Positions 27,436 through 36,571 of a stretch of DNA of 47,250 nucleotides are shown here, piece by piece. The position numbers and the translations under genes were made by a program. The stretch's first letter is position 1. The number at the start of each line of letters is the position of its first letter. This stretch comes from CAVYGM01 sp963768025 (GTDB lineage: Bacteria > Bacteroidota > Bacteroidia > Cytophagales > Spirosomataceae). Below the pieces are notes generated by a model. The model ran no database searches. It was not told the DNA's origin and saw nothing but the letters and a program-made list of their open reading frames with translations. The DNA lies in contig CAVYGM010000020.1 of NCBI GenBank assembly GCA_963768025.1, forward strand, positions 1 to 47,250. Direction: 5' to 3'.

Positions 27436-28726
27436 TCAAAACCCCACCAAAAACTCCGTCCAGCCATCATCGCTCGTCTTCAACGAAAACGAGAAACCGT
27501 GATTCATCAGGATTTCGCGGGTGAGGGTGAGGCCGATGCCCTGCCCGTCGGGTTTGCTGCTGTAAAAAGGGTTGAACAACTGGGCGGACTGCTCAGGGGA
27601 AAGGGGGGTACCGTTGTCGCGGACGGCCAATTGGTGGGGCGACAGGTGCAGCTCTACCCGTTGCCCGGCCTTGCAGGCCTCGATGGCGTTTTTGATGACA
27701 TTGACCAATACCTGCTCCATTTGTCCGGAGTCGGCCAGGAGGAAAACTTCCTCTTCGGCAGGTACCAGAGCTAGCGCAATGCCTTTTCCCCCGGCAAAAG
27801 ACTGCATGAAAATCACTACGTCGTGAACCAGCCTGCCAAAGTCAATCCGCTCGCGGGTAGGCAGAGGTAGCCGCACTACGTCGGCAAAATTGCGCATGAA
27901 GCGCGTCAGGCGCTGGTTGCGCTCGGAGGCGATGCGCAGGGCTTCGTTGAGTTCGGCAAACTCTTCGCTGATAAGGAAATTACGGGTCGTTTGCAGAATA
28001 GAATCGGTGGCCCCCAACGTATTGTTTACCTCATGCGCCATCATCCGAATCACTTTTCCGTAGGCCTTTTTTTCGGATTCGAGTAGCTCGGTGGTAAGCT
28101 CTTCGATCATCAGAAAAGACCGTCGGAAGCCCTGATCCATGAAGTGCGACCGCTGCGCTTTGTAGGTTTCGACGCCATTGGTTTTTACGATTCTGGATTC
28201 GCCGTCGGTGAGGTTGACTAGTCCAGCCAGCAGGGGGAGGCCGGTCTGTTCCAGGGTTTTGCCTGCCAAGGTGTCCAGGTCTGTTTTCAATAGCTGGCGC
28301 GCTTTGAGATTGAGGGATTGGATGCGGTCGTCGAAATCCAGAATAATGATGGAGATCGGGGAAGCGGCGATGAGTTTTTCCAGAAAATAATGCTGCTCGT
28401 TGAGTCTTGGTGCGCTCTTCGCGCAGCTGGTCGATCATCAGGTTATAGACCTCAATGAGGGTATCCACCTCTCCTTTACCCGTCGGGACAAACTTGATGG
28501 TGAAGTCCTTGTCCTTGATGGCTTCGATGCCGGATTTGACAAATTCATTGGGCTTCATAAAATTCTGGAAGATTCGGATCGAGACTCCGATGGAGAGCAG
28601 CAGAAACACTTCCGAAGCAATAAATAGTACCTTATCCTGAAACAGTACCTTGTAGACCAGAAAGATCAGTACGCCATGCAGGGCGGTGAGGTACATGATA
28701 TACTGGGTGCGGGTAGACCACCTCAT
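27436..28726 (-). CDS. NtrB-type sensor histidine kinase, one frameshift
   Basis: About 430 aa. The N-terminus has two membrane helices (YIMYLTALHGVLIFLVYKVLF and VLFIASEVFLLLSIGVSIRIF), then a HAMP-like linker (FVKSGIEAIKDKDFTIKF). The frame shifts near 28,398, after EERTKTQ, and continues as LNEQHYFLEKLIAASPISIIIL (PAS). The phospho-acceptor is the His of MMAHEVNNTLG; N-box NVIKNAIEACK, G1 VRDNGTPL and G2 GQGIGLTLTREIL follow. The core is of the NtrB/PilS class that pairs with sigma-54 regulators. It overlaps the response regulator stop by 4 bp (ATGA) and is the last gene of the efflux operon. The missing base is probably a sequencing error. Confidence 0.88.
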
Positions 28727-30096
28727 ACGTCTGACGAGTCATAGGCAATCCCGTACTTTTCGAGCCGCCGGTACAGGGCAAAGCGGGTGATGCCCAGCGA
28801 CCGCGCTACGGTGGATACCTTGTTCTGATGAAATTCCATGGCCCGGCGAATCATCTGGTACTCCATTTCTTCCAGGGTGATGGTACCTACCTCCGGCAGG
28901 GTGCGGGCGGGAGCTACGTTGGGCGTAGATGTGATATTTTTCTGAAAATCACCCACGTCGAGTACATCCTGCCCCGAGAGTAGTACCGTGCGCTCCACGG
29001 TGTTTTTGAGCTGCCGGATGTTGCCCGGCAGGGGCAGGGTTTTGAGCCACTTCGCCGCCCCCGGACTCAGGCGCAGCTCGGGGCGCTGGTAAATGGTTTT
29101 GAGGTTGTTGATAAAAAATTCCGCCAGCAGCGGTATGTCGTCGGGGCGCTCGCGCAGGGCCGGGAGCTTGACGGTGATGAGGTTGATGCGGTAGTACAGG
29201 TCCTCGCGAAAGGTACCCTGCGCTACCATTTCTTCCAGGTTGCGGTTGGTGGCGCAAATCACCCGCACGTCCACGGTGCGGCTTTTGCTGCTGCCCAGCG
29301 GTTCAAAGGTTCGCTCCTGCAATACCCGCAGCAGCTTGACCTGACTGGCCAGATCCAGCTCGCCGATTTCATCCAGGAAGATGGTACCCCGGTGGGCCAG
29401 TTCAAAGCGCCCGGTGCGGTCGGTTTTGGCGTCGGTAAAGGCGCCGCGCACGTGGCCGAATAGTTCGCTTTCAAACAGTGTGGACGAAATTCCGCCCAGA
29501 TTGACTTTCACAAAGGGCGCTCGTTTGCGCTTGCTGTTGAGGTGGATGGCCTCGGCAATGAGTTCCTTGCCCGTGCCGCTCTCGCCCGTAATGAGCACCG
29601 GGGCATCGGTAGGGGCCACCCGGCCTACCGTTTCCAGAATATCCAGCAGACGCGGGTCTTTGCCCACGATATTGTCCAGCTGGTATTTCTGATCAAGCTG
29701 CCGACGGGTAGACGACGGCTGGGTGGGCTCGTTGAGGTTGAGTTGCGTCTGGACGGACTGTACCAGATGCTCGTTGTTCCAGGGCTTGGTGATGAAATCC
29801 CGTGCTCCTTCTTTCATGCCCTGCACGGCCAGTTCAATGGACCCCCAGCCGGTAATGAGGATGACCGGAATCTTCGGATCAAACTGCCGGATTCGCCTTA
29901 GCAAAGCCATGCCCTCCACGCCGGAGGTTTCGATGGAGAAGTTGAGATCCAGCAGAATCAGCTCGGGTGTTTCTTTTTGCAGGACATCAAACGTTTCTTC
30001 CGGCGACGCCGCGCCCTTCACACTGAATCCCTCCTTTTTCAGAAGCAGATTCAGCGAGGTCCGAATGGCTATGTCGTCGTCAACGATCAGAAGCAT
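28723..30096 (-). CDS. NtrC-family sigma-54-dependent response regulator
   Basis: 457-aa transcriptional activator. Receiver domain 1-~120 with phospho-acceptor Asp50 (ILLDLNF), acidic pocket Asp6-8 and Lys104. AAA+ domain ~138-375: Walker A GESGTGKE (171-178), the sigma-54 contact loop GAFTDA (218-223; consensus GAFTGA), Walker B FLDEIGE (240-246), and sensor residues ATNRNLEEMV. The Fis-type helix-turn-helix ends the protein (NKVSTVARSLGITRFALYRRLEKYGI). It is encoded between the FtsX permeases and its partner kinase, with a 4-bp overlap to the kinase, and presumably controls this operon. I see no canonical -24/-12 promoter at the operon head. Confidence 0.95.
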   Translation of the reverse strand: MLLIVDDDIAIRTSLNLLLKKEGFSVKGAASPEETFDVLQKETPELILLDLNFSIETSGVEGMALLRRIRQFDPKIPVILITGWGSIELAVQGMKEGARDFITKPWNNEHLVQSVQTQLNLNEPTQPSSTRRQLDQKYQLDNIVGKDPRLLDILETVGRVAPTDAPVLITGESGTGKELIAEAIHLNSKRKRAPFVKVNLGGISSTLFESELFGHVRGAFTDAKTDRTGRFELAHRGTIFLDEIGELDLASQVKLLRVLQERTFEPLGSSKSRTVDVRVICATNRNLEEMVAQGTFREDLYYRINLITVKLPALRERPDDIPLLAEFFINNLKTIYQRPELRLSPGAAKWLKTLPLPGNIRQLKNTVERTVLLSGQDVLDVGDFQKNITSTPNVAPARTLPEVGTITLEEMEYQMIRRAMEFHQNKVSTVARSLGITRFALYRRLEKYGIAYDSSDV

Positions 30097-30120
30097 GTAT
30101 TCAATTGTGAATGAGTGATT

Positions 30121-30136
30121 GAGTGAATGATAGAAT
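30121..30136. repeat. GAKWGAAT octamer pair
   Basis: GAGTGAAT (30121-30128) plus GATAGAAT (30129-30136), preceded by a degenerate GAATGAGTGATT. It lies between the response regulator start (30096) and the upstream permease stop (30203). Same family as the arrays at 15405, 22867 and 33416. Confidence 0.5.
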
Positions 30137-30202
30137 ATTTATGATTTATGTACTCTCAATGTGCTAACCGCAATGCAGCGATTCTCAATTCAGAATTCCC
30201 AA

Positions 30203-31392
30203 CTATTCTTCGTGCAGCGCCGTAGCCGGGTGAATTCGGGCGGCTTGCTGGCTGGGGTACCAGGCGCAGAGCGTTACGATGGACAAATATAACCAGTACG
30301 GCGGCTATCATTGCGATGATGTACACGCTGGAAGCCAGATCAAAGACATTCAGGAGCGGAAACTGCACCGCAAAGATCAGCCCGATGAGTACGCTGAACG
30401 TAGCCAGTACCCACATTTCGCCCAGAAACTGCGTCGTAACTCCGGCTTTCGGTGGCACCCATGGCGCGGCGCAGGCCGATCTCGCTCCGGCGGCGGGCAA
30501 TGTTCAGGTTCAGGATTCCGAATAACCCCAGGGCTACATTGGTAAGCAGAAAACCGCTGATGATCAGGAAAATAATGACCGGGACCAGCGTTAGGTTATG
30601 GCGGTTAGTGCGCGACTCGGACAGGTAGGTTACCTCGGCCCCCCAGCCGGGTACCATGGCCGTAATGTCTTTTACCAGCTGGGCTTCGAAGGTAGCGTCG
30701 GTACCCGATTTGGTTTTGATAACTATGTTTTTATCCCAATGGTTGTCATTTTTTATCTGCATGAAAACCGCTGGCTCGTCGGCCATGTACTCGCCTTTGG
30801 CTTTGAATTGATCCACCACCCCAACAACCTGATAGGAAACTTTATTACTTTCCTGAGCGCTGGGGTCATTTTCTCCCATGACTTTCCCTAATGGATTTTC
30901 CTCTCCGAATAGTTTTTTCTGGAATTGACGATTAATCACAATTGGGGTATGTCGCGATACCCGATCTTCGGGCTTGTACCAGCGTCCTGCTACTATTGGA
31001 AGATCGAGCGCTACACTAAGTTGATCATCCGAGACGTAGTTATCGGCCATGGTTGAGGTTTTATTATAAGAAAAGTTGTTATTCATGGTGTTGGCCGAGA
31101 AGGGCGTATTGCTCGACATGCGTGAGGCAGATTCTACCTCCGAGTAGGAACGAATCCGCTGCATGATGTTTTCGGTTTTTTCCAGAATAGCAGTGGTATC
31201 CTGATTGTTGTTCAGGTTTAGCACCCATACATTCCGGTACTCAAACCCAATCGGTTCGAGGTAATTACTGAGGTTGTAAACGATCAGCGAAAGTACCCCG
31301 AAGAGCACCATGAAGGAGGCCCAGATTTCGACGATGAGCAGGGAATGGGCTCCCTTTTTATTCCAGATGAGTTTGAAAAGATGACGTAGCAT
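30203..31392 (-). CDS. FtsX/MacB-type ABC transporter permease, frameshifted
   Basis: About 400-aa permease. TM1 is at residues ~18-42 (LLIVEIWASFMVLFGVLSLIVYNL). The large periplasmic MacB_PCD domain follows (NVWVLNLNNNQ ... VVGVVDQFKAKGEY ... AVFMQIKND), then three helices. The FtsX block reads FLLTNVALGLFGILNLNIARRRSEIGLRRAMGAT. An indel near 30,450 moves the frame to KAGVTTQFLGEMWVLATFSVLIGLIF. Another near 30,285 moves it to SIVTLCAWYPSQQAARIHPATALHEE, the conserved FtsX end, with the stop at 30203-30205. Corrected, the protein is complete. It is the second of two neighbouring permeases, likely forming a heterodimer with the product of 31422-32665. Confidence 0.87.
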
Positions 31393-31421
31393 AATCAGAT
31401 TTGAATTATGAGATATGGAAT

Positions 31422-32665
31422 CTAAGATTTCAGGGCATCGACGATTGTTAATTTGGACATACGAAAGGCGGGTAATACGCCTGATAGCAGCCCGAATACC
31501 AGACAGACCGCTATGCTGACCGCAAAGACCGCCAAGTTGATGGTGAGGTCGGCGTAGGCTATCCAGCCGCTGTTGTTGATCAGTTGAATGATTAGGAAAG
31601 ACAAGACCAGCGCAAAGGCACCCCCAAGGAAGGTGATGAAAATGTTCTCGATAATGAATTGCCAGAGCAGGGCCTTGGCAGGTGCCCCGAAGGCTTTCCG
31701 GACGCCGATTTCGGAAGCCCGTTCGAGAATGCGGCTCACGTTGACATTGACCAGATTGATGGCCGGTAGCCCCATTAGCATCAGCACCAGGACAATAAGG
31801 ATAGAGTAGAGGATAGCCCTGCGGTTCTCGTCGAAGAAAGTACTGGCAAAGTCGTCAAAATAGAGGTTAGCATCTACCTTAATGACATGGAATGTAAAGC
31901 CATCCGTCGGTACGGGGTAACGAGATGGTACTAACCGCTCTACTGAATTCATCCCTGATCGCTGGAAAATCCTTTTCGTCTTTGGCGAGCACAATAGCTA
32001 CGTACCCGCCCCGCATACCGCTTGTTCTGGTAGTTGCTTTTGGGAGCGGTGTAGGGAAAATACACGTCGCTGTACGTATAAGGGCGCGTCACCGGACTTC
32101 CTTTCACCACGCCGATAACCCGGTAGTTGATGGATTCAATATCCATGTATTTACCGACTACGGACTCACCTTTGTCCTCAAAATACTGTCTTCGGAGATC
32201 GTCCGTAATGACGATGACGTGGTCGCCGTTAGCGATATTCTGCTCGTTGTAGGGTTTGCCTTCCAAAAATTCAAACTCGGTGACCTCCCAGAAATCCGCG
32301 TCGGTGTACTTGGTGTTCAGCTTGATCCGCTTGCCGTTGACGTACGTGTTGGCGAAGCCAAACATGGTGGCAATGCCTACGCGCTCGGGCGTTTGGAGAG
32401 ATTTGGCGTATTCTTTCAGAAACTTATAACTCATGGGGCCCATGTTACGACCCTGGTTCGTAGTGTCCTGTTGGGTCATGCGGGTGATGTACAGCGACCG
32501 CTCCCGCTTGTTTTCGGGATAGTGGGTACCAAACAGGTGGTCCAGAAAGGAGGTAAGCACCATCAGCACCGTCAGCGTCAGGCTGATGCCGAACAGGGTG
32601 ATGAAGGTATAGAACGGATGCCGCAGCAGTACCTTCCAGGCGATTTTTATGTAGTTGAGGATCAT
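31422..32665 (-). CDS. FtsX/MacB-type ABC transporter permease, frameshifted
   Basis: About 410 aa. MILNYIKIAWKVLLRHPFYTFITLFGISLTLTVLMVLTSFL is the usual Bacteroidota FtsX start and TM1. The MacB_PCD periplasmic domain follows (DADFWEVTEFEFLEGKPYNEQNIANGDHVIVITDDLRRQYF ... YRVIGVVKGSP). Between about 31,930 and 32,020 the frame changes at least twice; read across frames it continues as GGYVAIVLAKDEKDFPAIRDEFSRAVS. The C-terminal membrane block (MLMGLPAINLVNVNVSRILERASEIGVRKAFGA ... FGLLSGVLPAFRMSKLTIVDALKS) is complete. It is directly downstream of the ATPase gene and upstream of the second permease. Substrate unknown: a peptide, lipid or antimicrobial exported with the HlyD and TolC proteins of the operon. 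Confidence 0.87.
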
Positions 32666-32741
32666 GGCTGTATGGTTAATAGTTGACAGTTACAGTGGAG
32701 ACGTGGCATGCCGCGTCTAGTTGACCGCGTCTGGCAAGACA

Positions 32742-33404
32742 TTAAAGTACCTGCGTTCCGTCGAACAGGCGTACCAGCCGGTGGGTCTGCCGGGCCATTG
32801 CGTCGTCGTGCGTCACCATCACAATGGTAGCGCCGTCTTCATTGAGCTTTTGCAGAATGCTCAGAATTTCGTTGCCCATCACGCTGTCGAGGTTGCCCGT
32901 GGGTTCATCGGCCAGGATGATTTCGGGCTTGCCCACAATGGCCCGGGCAATGGCTACGCGCTGTTTCTGACCGCCCGAAAGTTGCTTCGGGAAGTGCTTC
33001 ATGCGGTTGCTCAGTCCTACTTTTTCCAGCGCTTCCTGCGCCAGTTGGCGGCGTTCTCTGGCCGAACTGGTCCGATACAGCAGGGGTATTTCCACATTGT
33101 CGAGCACCGACAGATCATTGATCAGGTGAAAGCTCTGGAAAATAAAGCCGAGCTTCTGATTGCGTAGTTTGGCCAGTTCTTTATCCCGGTAGCTATCTAC
33201 CTTTTTTCCATCCAGCTCGATGGTGCCGTTGGAAGGTTCATCCAGCAGACCCATGATGTTGAGCAGGGTACTTTTGCCGCAGCCCGAGGGCCCCATGATG
33301 GATACGAATTCGCCCTTTTTGATATCCAGGTTAATGTTGTTGAGGGCCAGCGTTTCTATGGAACTGGTCCGGTAGACTTTTTCGACGTTTTGCAGTGAAA
33401 TCAT
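32742..33404 (-). CDS. ABC transporter ATP-binding protein, LolD/MacB type
   Basis: 220-aa ATPase. The start is set at 33404 (MISLQNVEKVYRTSSIETLALNNI); the open frame continues upstream only through the octamer repeat. Walker A GPSGCGKST, Q-loop GFIFQSFHLI, signature LSGGQKQR, Walker B IILADEPTGNLDS and switch VTHDDAMA are all present. The DEPTGNLDS and LSGGQKQR forms are those of the MacB/LolD subfamily that couples to FtsX-type permeases and performs mechanotransmission rather than substrate translocation through the membrane. Third gene of the efflux operon, after HlyD and TolC. Confidence 0.94.
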   Translation of the reverse strand: MISLQNVEKVYRTSSIETLALNNINLDIKKGEFVSIMGPSGCGKSTLLNIMGLLDEPSNGTIELDGKKVDSYRDKELAKLRNQKLGFIFQSFHLINDLSVLDNVEIPLLYRTSSARERRQLAQEALEKVGLSNRMKHFPKQLSGGQKQRVAIARAIVGKPEIILADEPTGNLDSVMGNEILSILQKLNEDGATIVMVTHDDAMARQTHRLVRLFDGTQVL

Positions 33405-33415
33405 AATTGTGAATT

Positions 33416-33456
33416 GATAGAATGATAGAATGATAGAATGATAGAATGAGTAGAAT
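33416..33456. repeat. Tandem GATAGAAT octamer array
   Basis: Four perfect head-to-tail GATAGAAT units (33416-33447) followed by GAG and TAGAAT. It occupies the gap between the TolC gene stop (33500) and the ATPase start (33404), within an operon. It is the longest of four such arrays in the window. Confidence 0.75.
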
Positions 33457-33499
33457 GATTTCAATAAGCAGAAAGTTAGGGGTGGGTGAGGTACCCGGC

Positions 33500-35171
33500 T
33501 CACTTGCTACCCGGCTCGTTTTCCTCCCCACTACCTGCTAGCTTTTCGTTTTTTTCAAAATCATACAGCGTCAGCAACCGCAGGCTGTAATAGGCCTGCC
33601 AGTAGTCGCGGAGGGCCAGGATGTAGTCGCGGCGGGCGCGGTCTTTTTCCTGGGTGGCAATGCCGAGGTCCGTTACGCTGAGGTTGCTCAGCATAAAGCG
33701 ATCCTGGGCAATCTGGTAGCGGTTGGCGGCGATTTCGTCGGTGAGCCGGGTGAGTTTTACCTGCTTTTGCAGCATTTGCAAAAGCGTTACCTGCGTAAAA
33801 ATCTCCTGCTCAAAGGTGAGCTTATCCTGCTCTACCGACTGCTGCGCAAACTCCTGGTTGGTGCGGGCAATTTCGGTCCGGGCTTTGTTGCGGCCCCAGG
33901 TCAGAATGGGCAGCGTAAACTGCAACTGCACAAACTCCCGGTCCTGCGGGTTGATGTACACGTCGCCCGGCCGCGCACCCTGGTTGGAGAAGCCAAAAGC
34001 CGCTTCCAGCGAAGCATTCAGGCCGTTTTCTTTCCGCGCCCGCTGCGACTCCCGCTCCGCTTCCAGCAACCGCCGCCGGAACCCAATGGCGTCAGCCCGG
34101 TTGGCGAAGGCCTCGGTCAGAGCCAGTTGGGTATCAATGGCAAATTCGGGGGCTTCCTGCGGAATGGCCAGATCCAGCATCGCTTTCGTCGCGCAGGCTC
34201 AGGTACATTTTTAGCCGCAGCGAAGCCACGGCGGCGGCCTGTTGCGCCGAGGCCAGGTCTTTCTGGGCGGTCAGCACTCCCATTTGGAGTTGCAGGAGGT
34301 CGTTTTGCGAAATTTTCCCCAGTTCCAGTTTCTGCTGCGCAATCTTATATAGCGTATCGTTGTTGCTCCGGTTCTTTTCGGCAATCTGCAAATTCACCTG
34401 CGCTATCAGCAAATCGAAGTAGTAGCCGGTGGCATTCAGGGCCACTTCTTCCAGCGAGGCGACATACTGCTGATTGCCTTCCTGAAATTTCAGGGGCTCA
34501 ATTTTCCGGCTCCACTTCATGTCGTTGAACCGGAACAGCGGCTGGTTAATGCCAACGGCGAAAGGTATGCCGTTGTACCGGGTGTTGTTGCGGGCAAAGT
34601 CATCGAACCGCTGCAATTGCTGCTGCACGAAGACCGTCCCGCCCGTCAGGGCTATGTTCTGGCTCAGTGCGAGGTTGAGCATGGAGTTGTTGTTGGATAC
34701 CGGCTGGAACGAAATGGTGCCATCCGGCTGCCGCACCTCAATGTAGGAGCGGGTGAAGCCCGGAAGGGTACCATTCAGGCTGAGCTGCGGCTTGAAGTCG
34801 GCCACGAACGAACGGTACTGCCAGTAATTGGTCTTGCGTTGGGTAGCGGCCTGCTTGGCGGCGATGGATTGGGTTTTGGCCAGCTGTACTACTTCGGGTA
34901 GGGTGTATTGCTGGGTTTGGGCGTGCGTATGTGTATTACCTGCCACATGCAAAAGAATGAGCAAAATAGAGCTTTCCAGGTTTGCATCTTTGACGCGAAC
35001 CCGACGAGGCGCGCGTTTTAAACGGGCGTACGACCTGTCCGCGTGGAAAACGTCTGCAACGAGCGAAGCTCGGAAGAGGCGAACGTTTTCAACACGCGCA
35101 TTTACGATGCTGATTCGCGTTGCAAACGCAAACGCAGCAAAGCTCGAGATAGAGTAAGAAATCATTTTCAT
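33500..35171 (-). CDS. TolC-family outer-membrane efflux protein, one frameshift and a palindromic insertion in the signal peptide
   Basis: About 555 aa as sequenced (about 495 without the insertion). Mature features: YTLPEVVQLAKTQSIAAKQAATQRKTNYWQYRS, long helical coiled-coil stretches (LLIAQVNLQIAEKNRSNNDTLYKIAQQKLELGKISQNDLLQLQ) and the TolC repeat FVQLQFTLPILTWGRNKARTEIARTNQEFAQQSVEQDKL. The frame shifts near 34,165-34,180, between LRLKMYLSLRDES and MLDLAIPQEAPEF. The N-terminus is unusual. After MKMISYSI comes a 61-residue Arg/Val/Ala-rich stretch, then SILLILLHVAGNTHTHAQ, the hydrophobic core and cleavage site. The stretch matches the insertion described at 34966-35154. It forms the outer-membrane tunnel of the efflux pump and starts 8 bp after the HlyD gene stop. 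Confidence 0.88.
34966..35154. mobile_element. Palindromic MITE-like insertion, in frame in a signal peptide
   Basis: ATAGAG occurs at both edges (34966-34971 and 35149-35154), the pattern of a 6-bp target duplication. The 183-bp step between copies is exactly 61 codons and contains no stop in the host frame. Ends are imperfect inverted repeats of about 32 bp: both read GAGCTTT, then GTTTGC a few bases later, then ACGCGAA. The interior is also palindromic. CGCGTGGAAAACGT (35040-35053) pairs with ACGTTTTCAACACGCG (35083-35098), concentric with GAGC-GAA-GCTC (35061-35071). Deleting one repeat plus the interior gives MKMISYSILLILLHVAG, then NTHTHA before Q, a normal signal peptide. There is no transposase, so it would be mobilised in trans. 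No second copy is seen in the window. An alternative edge placement (repeat starting at GAGCTTT) would give a shorter duplication. Confidence 0.7.
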
Positions 35172-35179
35172 CGCGGCGA

Positions 35180-36428
35180 TCAGTTTTTGATGGTGATTTC
35201 TTCCAAATGCTCGTACTGATTCATATCCGTCAGGATCACCTTTTCTCCCGCTTGCAGACCGCTTTTGATCTCCACAAATTCGAAGTTAGACAGCCCCACC
35301 TCCACTTCGCGGCGGTGCGCCATGCCCTTGTCCAGTACATAAACATACTGCTTACGCTTGCCGGTAAACGCCGGGCCGTTGGCCACGCGCAGGGTATTGG
35401 TGCTGCGGGTGGTGACCACGTACACATCCACTTTCATGTTGGGACGCAGCGACTCGTTTTTTGCGTTTTCCAGTTGGACTACAAAACCAATCACCCCGTT
35501 TGTCACAGCGGGCTTTACCTGCGTGATGAGGCCCCGCAGATTGGCATCGTTCACTTTCACGATCACCGGCAGGCCCGCTTTCACCTGATCGGCGTACACA
35601 TCCGAGCAGGAGCCCTCGATCCGGAAACTGCCCAGATCGGCCACCTTGGCCAGCATTTCGCCTTCATTGACCGACGAACCGATGTTTTCGTTTACCCAGG
35701 TAAGTACCCCCTGGCGGTCGGCCACGATGTCGGCCCGGGTGAGTTTGTGCTGCAATTCCTTCAAGATTTTTGCATTCGATCTGCGCGCCCAGCTCAGTTT
35801 CGCGCAGACTGGCTCCCATCGACTGACGGTTGTAGCTAAGGTCGTTTTCCAGTTGCTTCTTTTCCAGTTCGGCGATTTTCAGGGCATTTTCGGCGCGGGT
35901 AATGTCTTCTTTGGTGCCGCCGCCCACTTTTTCCAACCGCCGGGCGTCTTCCAGATCGGCGCGGAGTTTGTTGATGTTCAGGAGCTTGATCTTGTCGTTG
36001 ATTTCGGCATCAAACAGGTTTTTGTTCAGCCGCATCCGGAGTTGTTCGATGCTGTTCTTTTTCAGCGCCAGCTGATCCTGGTAGCGTTCAAATTCAATCT
36101 GGGTCAGAGACTTATCCAGCTCCACGATGCGCTGGCCCGGTTCGATCCGGGTGCCGGGCGTCAGCAGCACGCTCTTGATACTGGCCCGGATGGGGCTGGT
36201 GATAATCTGCTCGTAGGCCGGTATCACTTCGCCCGTAGCGCTGAGCGTATTCTCCACATCACCGCGCTGCACGGTGCCCGTGCGGATGCGGGACGACTCC
36301 ATGGTACTTCCCAGGGATCTTCTGAAAAAATAAACGGCGGCAACCAGCACGATCAGGATTACTCCGGCGGTAATCCATTTTCGGTTGCGGGCCTTTTTCT
36401 GGTAGTCGGGGGATACTTCACGATCCAT
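35180..36428 (-). CDS. HlyD/MacA-type periplasmic adaptor protein, frameshifted
   Basis: About 415-aa membrane-fusion protein, first gene of the efflux operon. Short cytoplasmic N-terminus, one TM helix (KWITAGVILIVLVAAVYFF, about 17-36), then a beta-barrel strand GTVQRGDVENTLSATGEVIPA. The lipoyl half-motif is SVLLTPGTRIEPGQRIVELD. A long alpha-hairpin coiled coil follows (EFERYQDQLALKKNSIEQLRMRLNK...ALKIAELEKKQLENDL). Near 35,765-35,780 the frame changes. The second half resumes as LQHKLTRADIVADRQGVLTWVNENIGSSVNEGEMLAKVAD (second lipoyl half), then barrel and membrane-proximal domains ending KVILTDMNQYEHLEEITIKN. It links the inner-membrane FtsX/ATPase complex to TolC. Confidence 0.88.
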
Positions 36429-36544
36429 GGGAGGGGGAGTGTTTTGTCTTTCATAGCTAATTCTTTCATAGATGAATATAAAATCATACCATCATGTATA
36501 TATCTGATATACAATACTTTATATAAATAATTATTCTTAGATTC

Positions 36545-36571
36545 CGTGCGAAATCGAACAGAGCGTGCGAA
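36545..36571. promoter_or_regulatory. Candidate operator: repeated CGTGCGAA upstream of the efflux operon
   Basis: CGTGCGAA occurs at 36545-36552 and 36564-36571, a 19-bp period (about two helical turns). The first copy is also part of an imperfect dyad, GTGCGA-AA-TCGAAC. It lies about 120 bp upstream of the HlyD start, where an NtrC-type activator would bind. The rest of the 371-bp gap between the divergent HlyD and symporter genes (36429-36799) is A+T-rich, with a GTATAT/ATATAC dyad at 36496-36512; no -24/-12 sigma-54 promoter is evident. Confidence 0.4.

Noticed and set aside
33416..33456. Tandem repeat considered as a CRISPR array
   Set aside because: The unit is 8 bp with no spacers and there are no cas genes in the window.
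34975..35157. Open frames on the plus strand within the palindromic insertion
   Set aside because: The palindrome makes both strands look similarly open; only the minus-strand reading joins the TolC protein at both ends.
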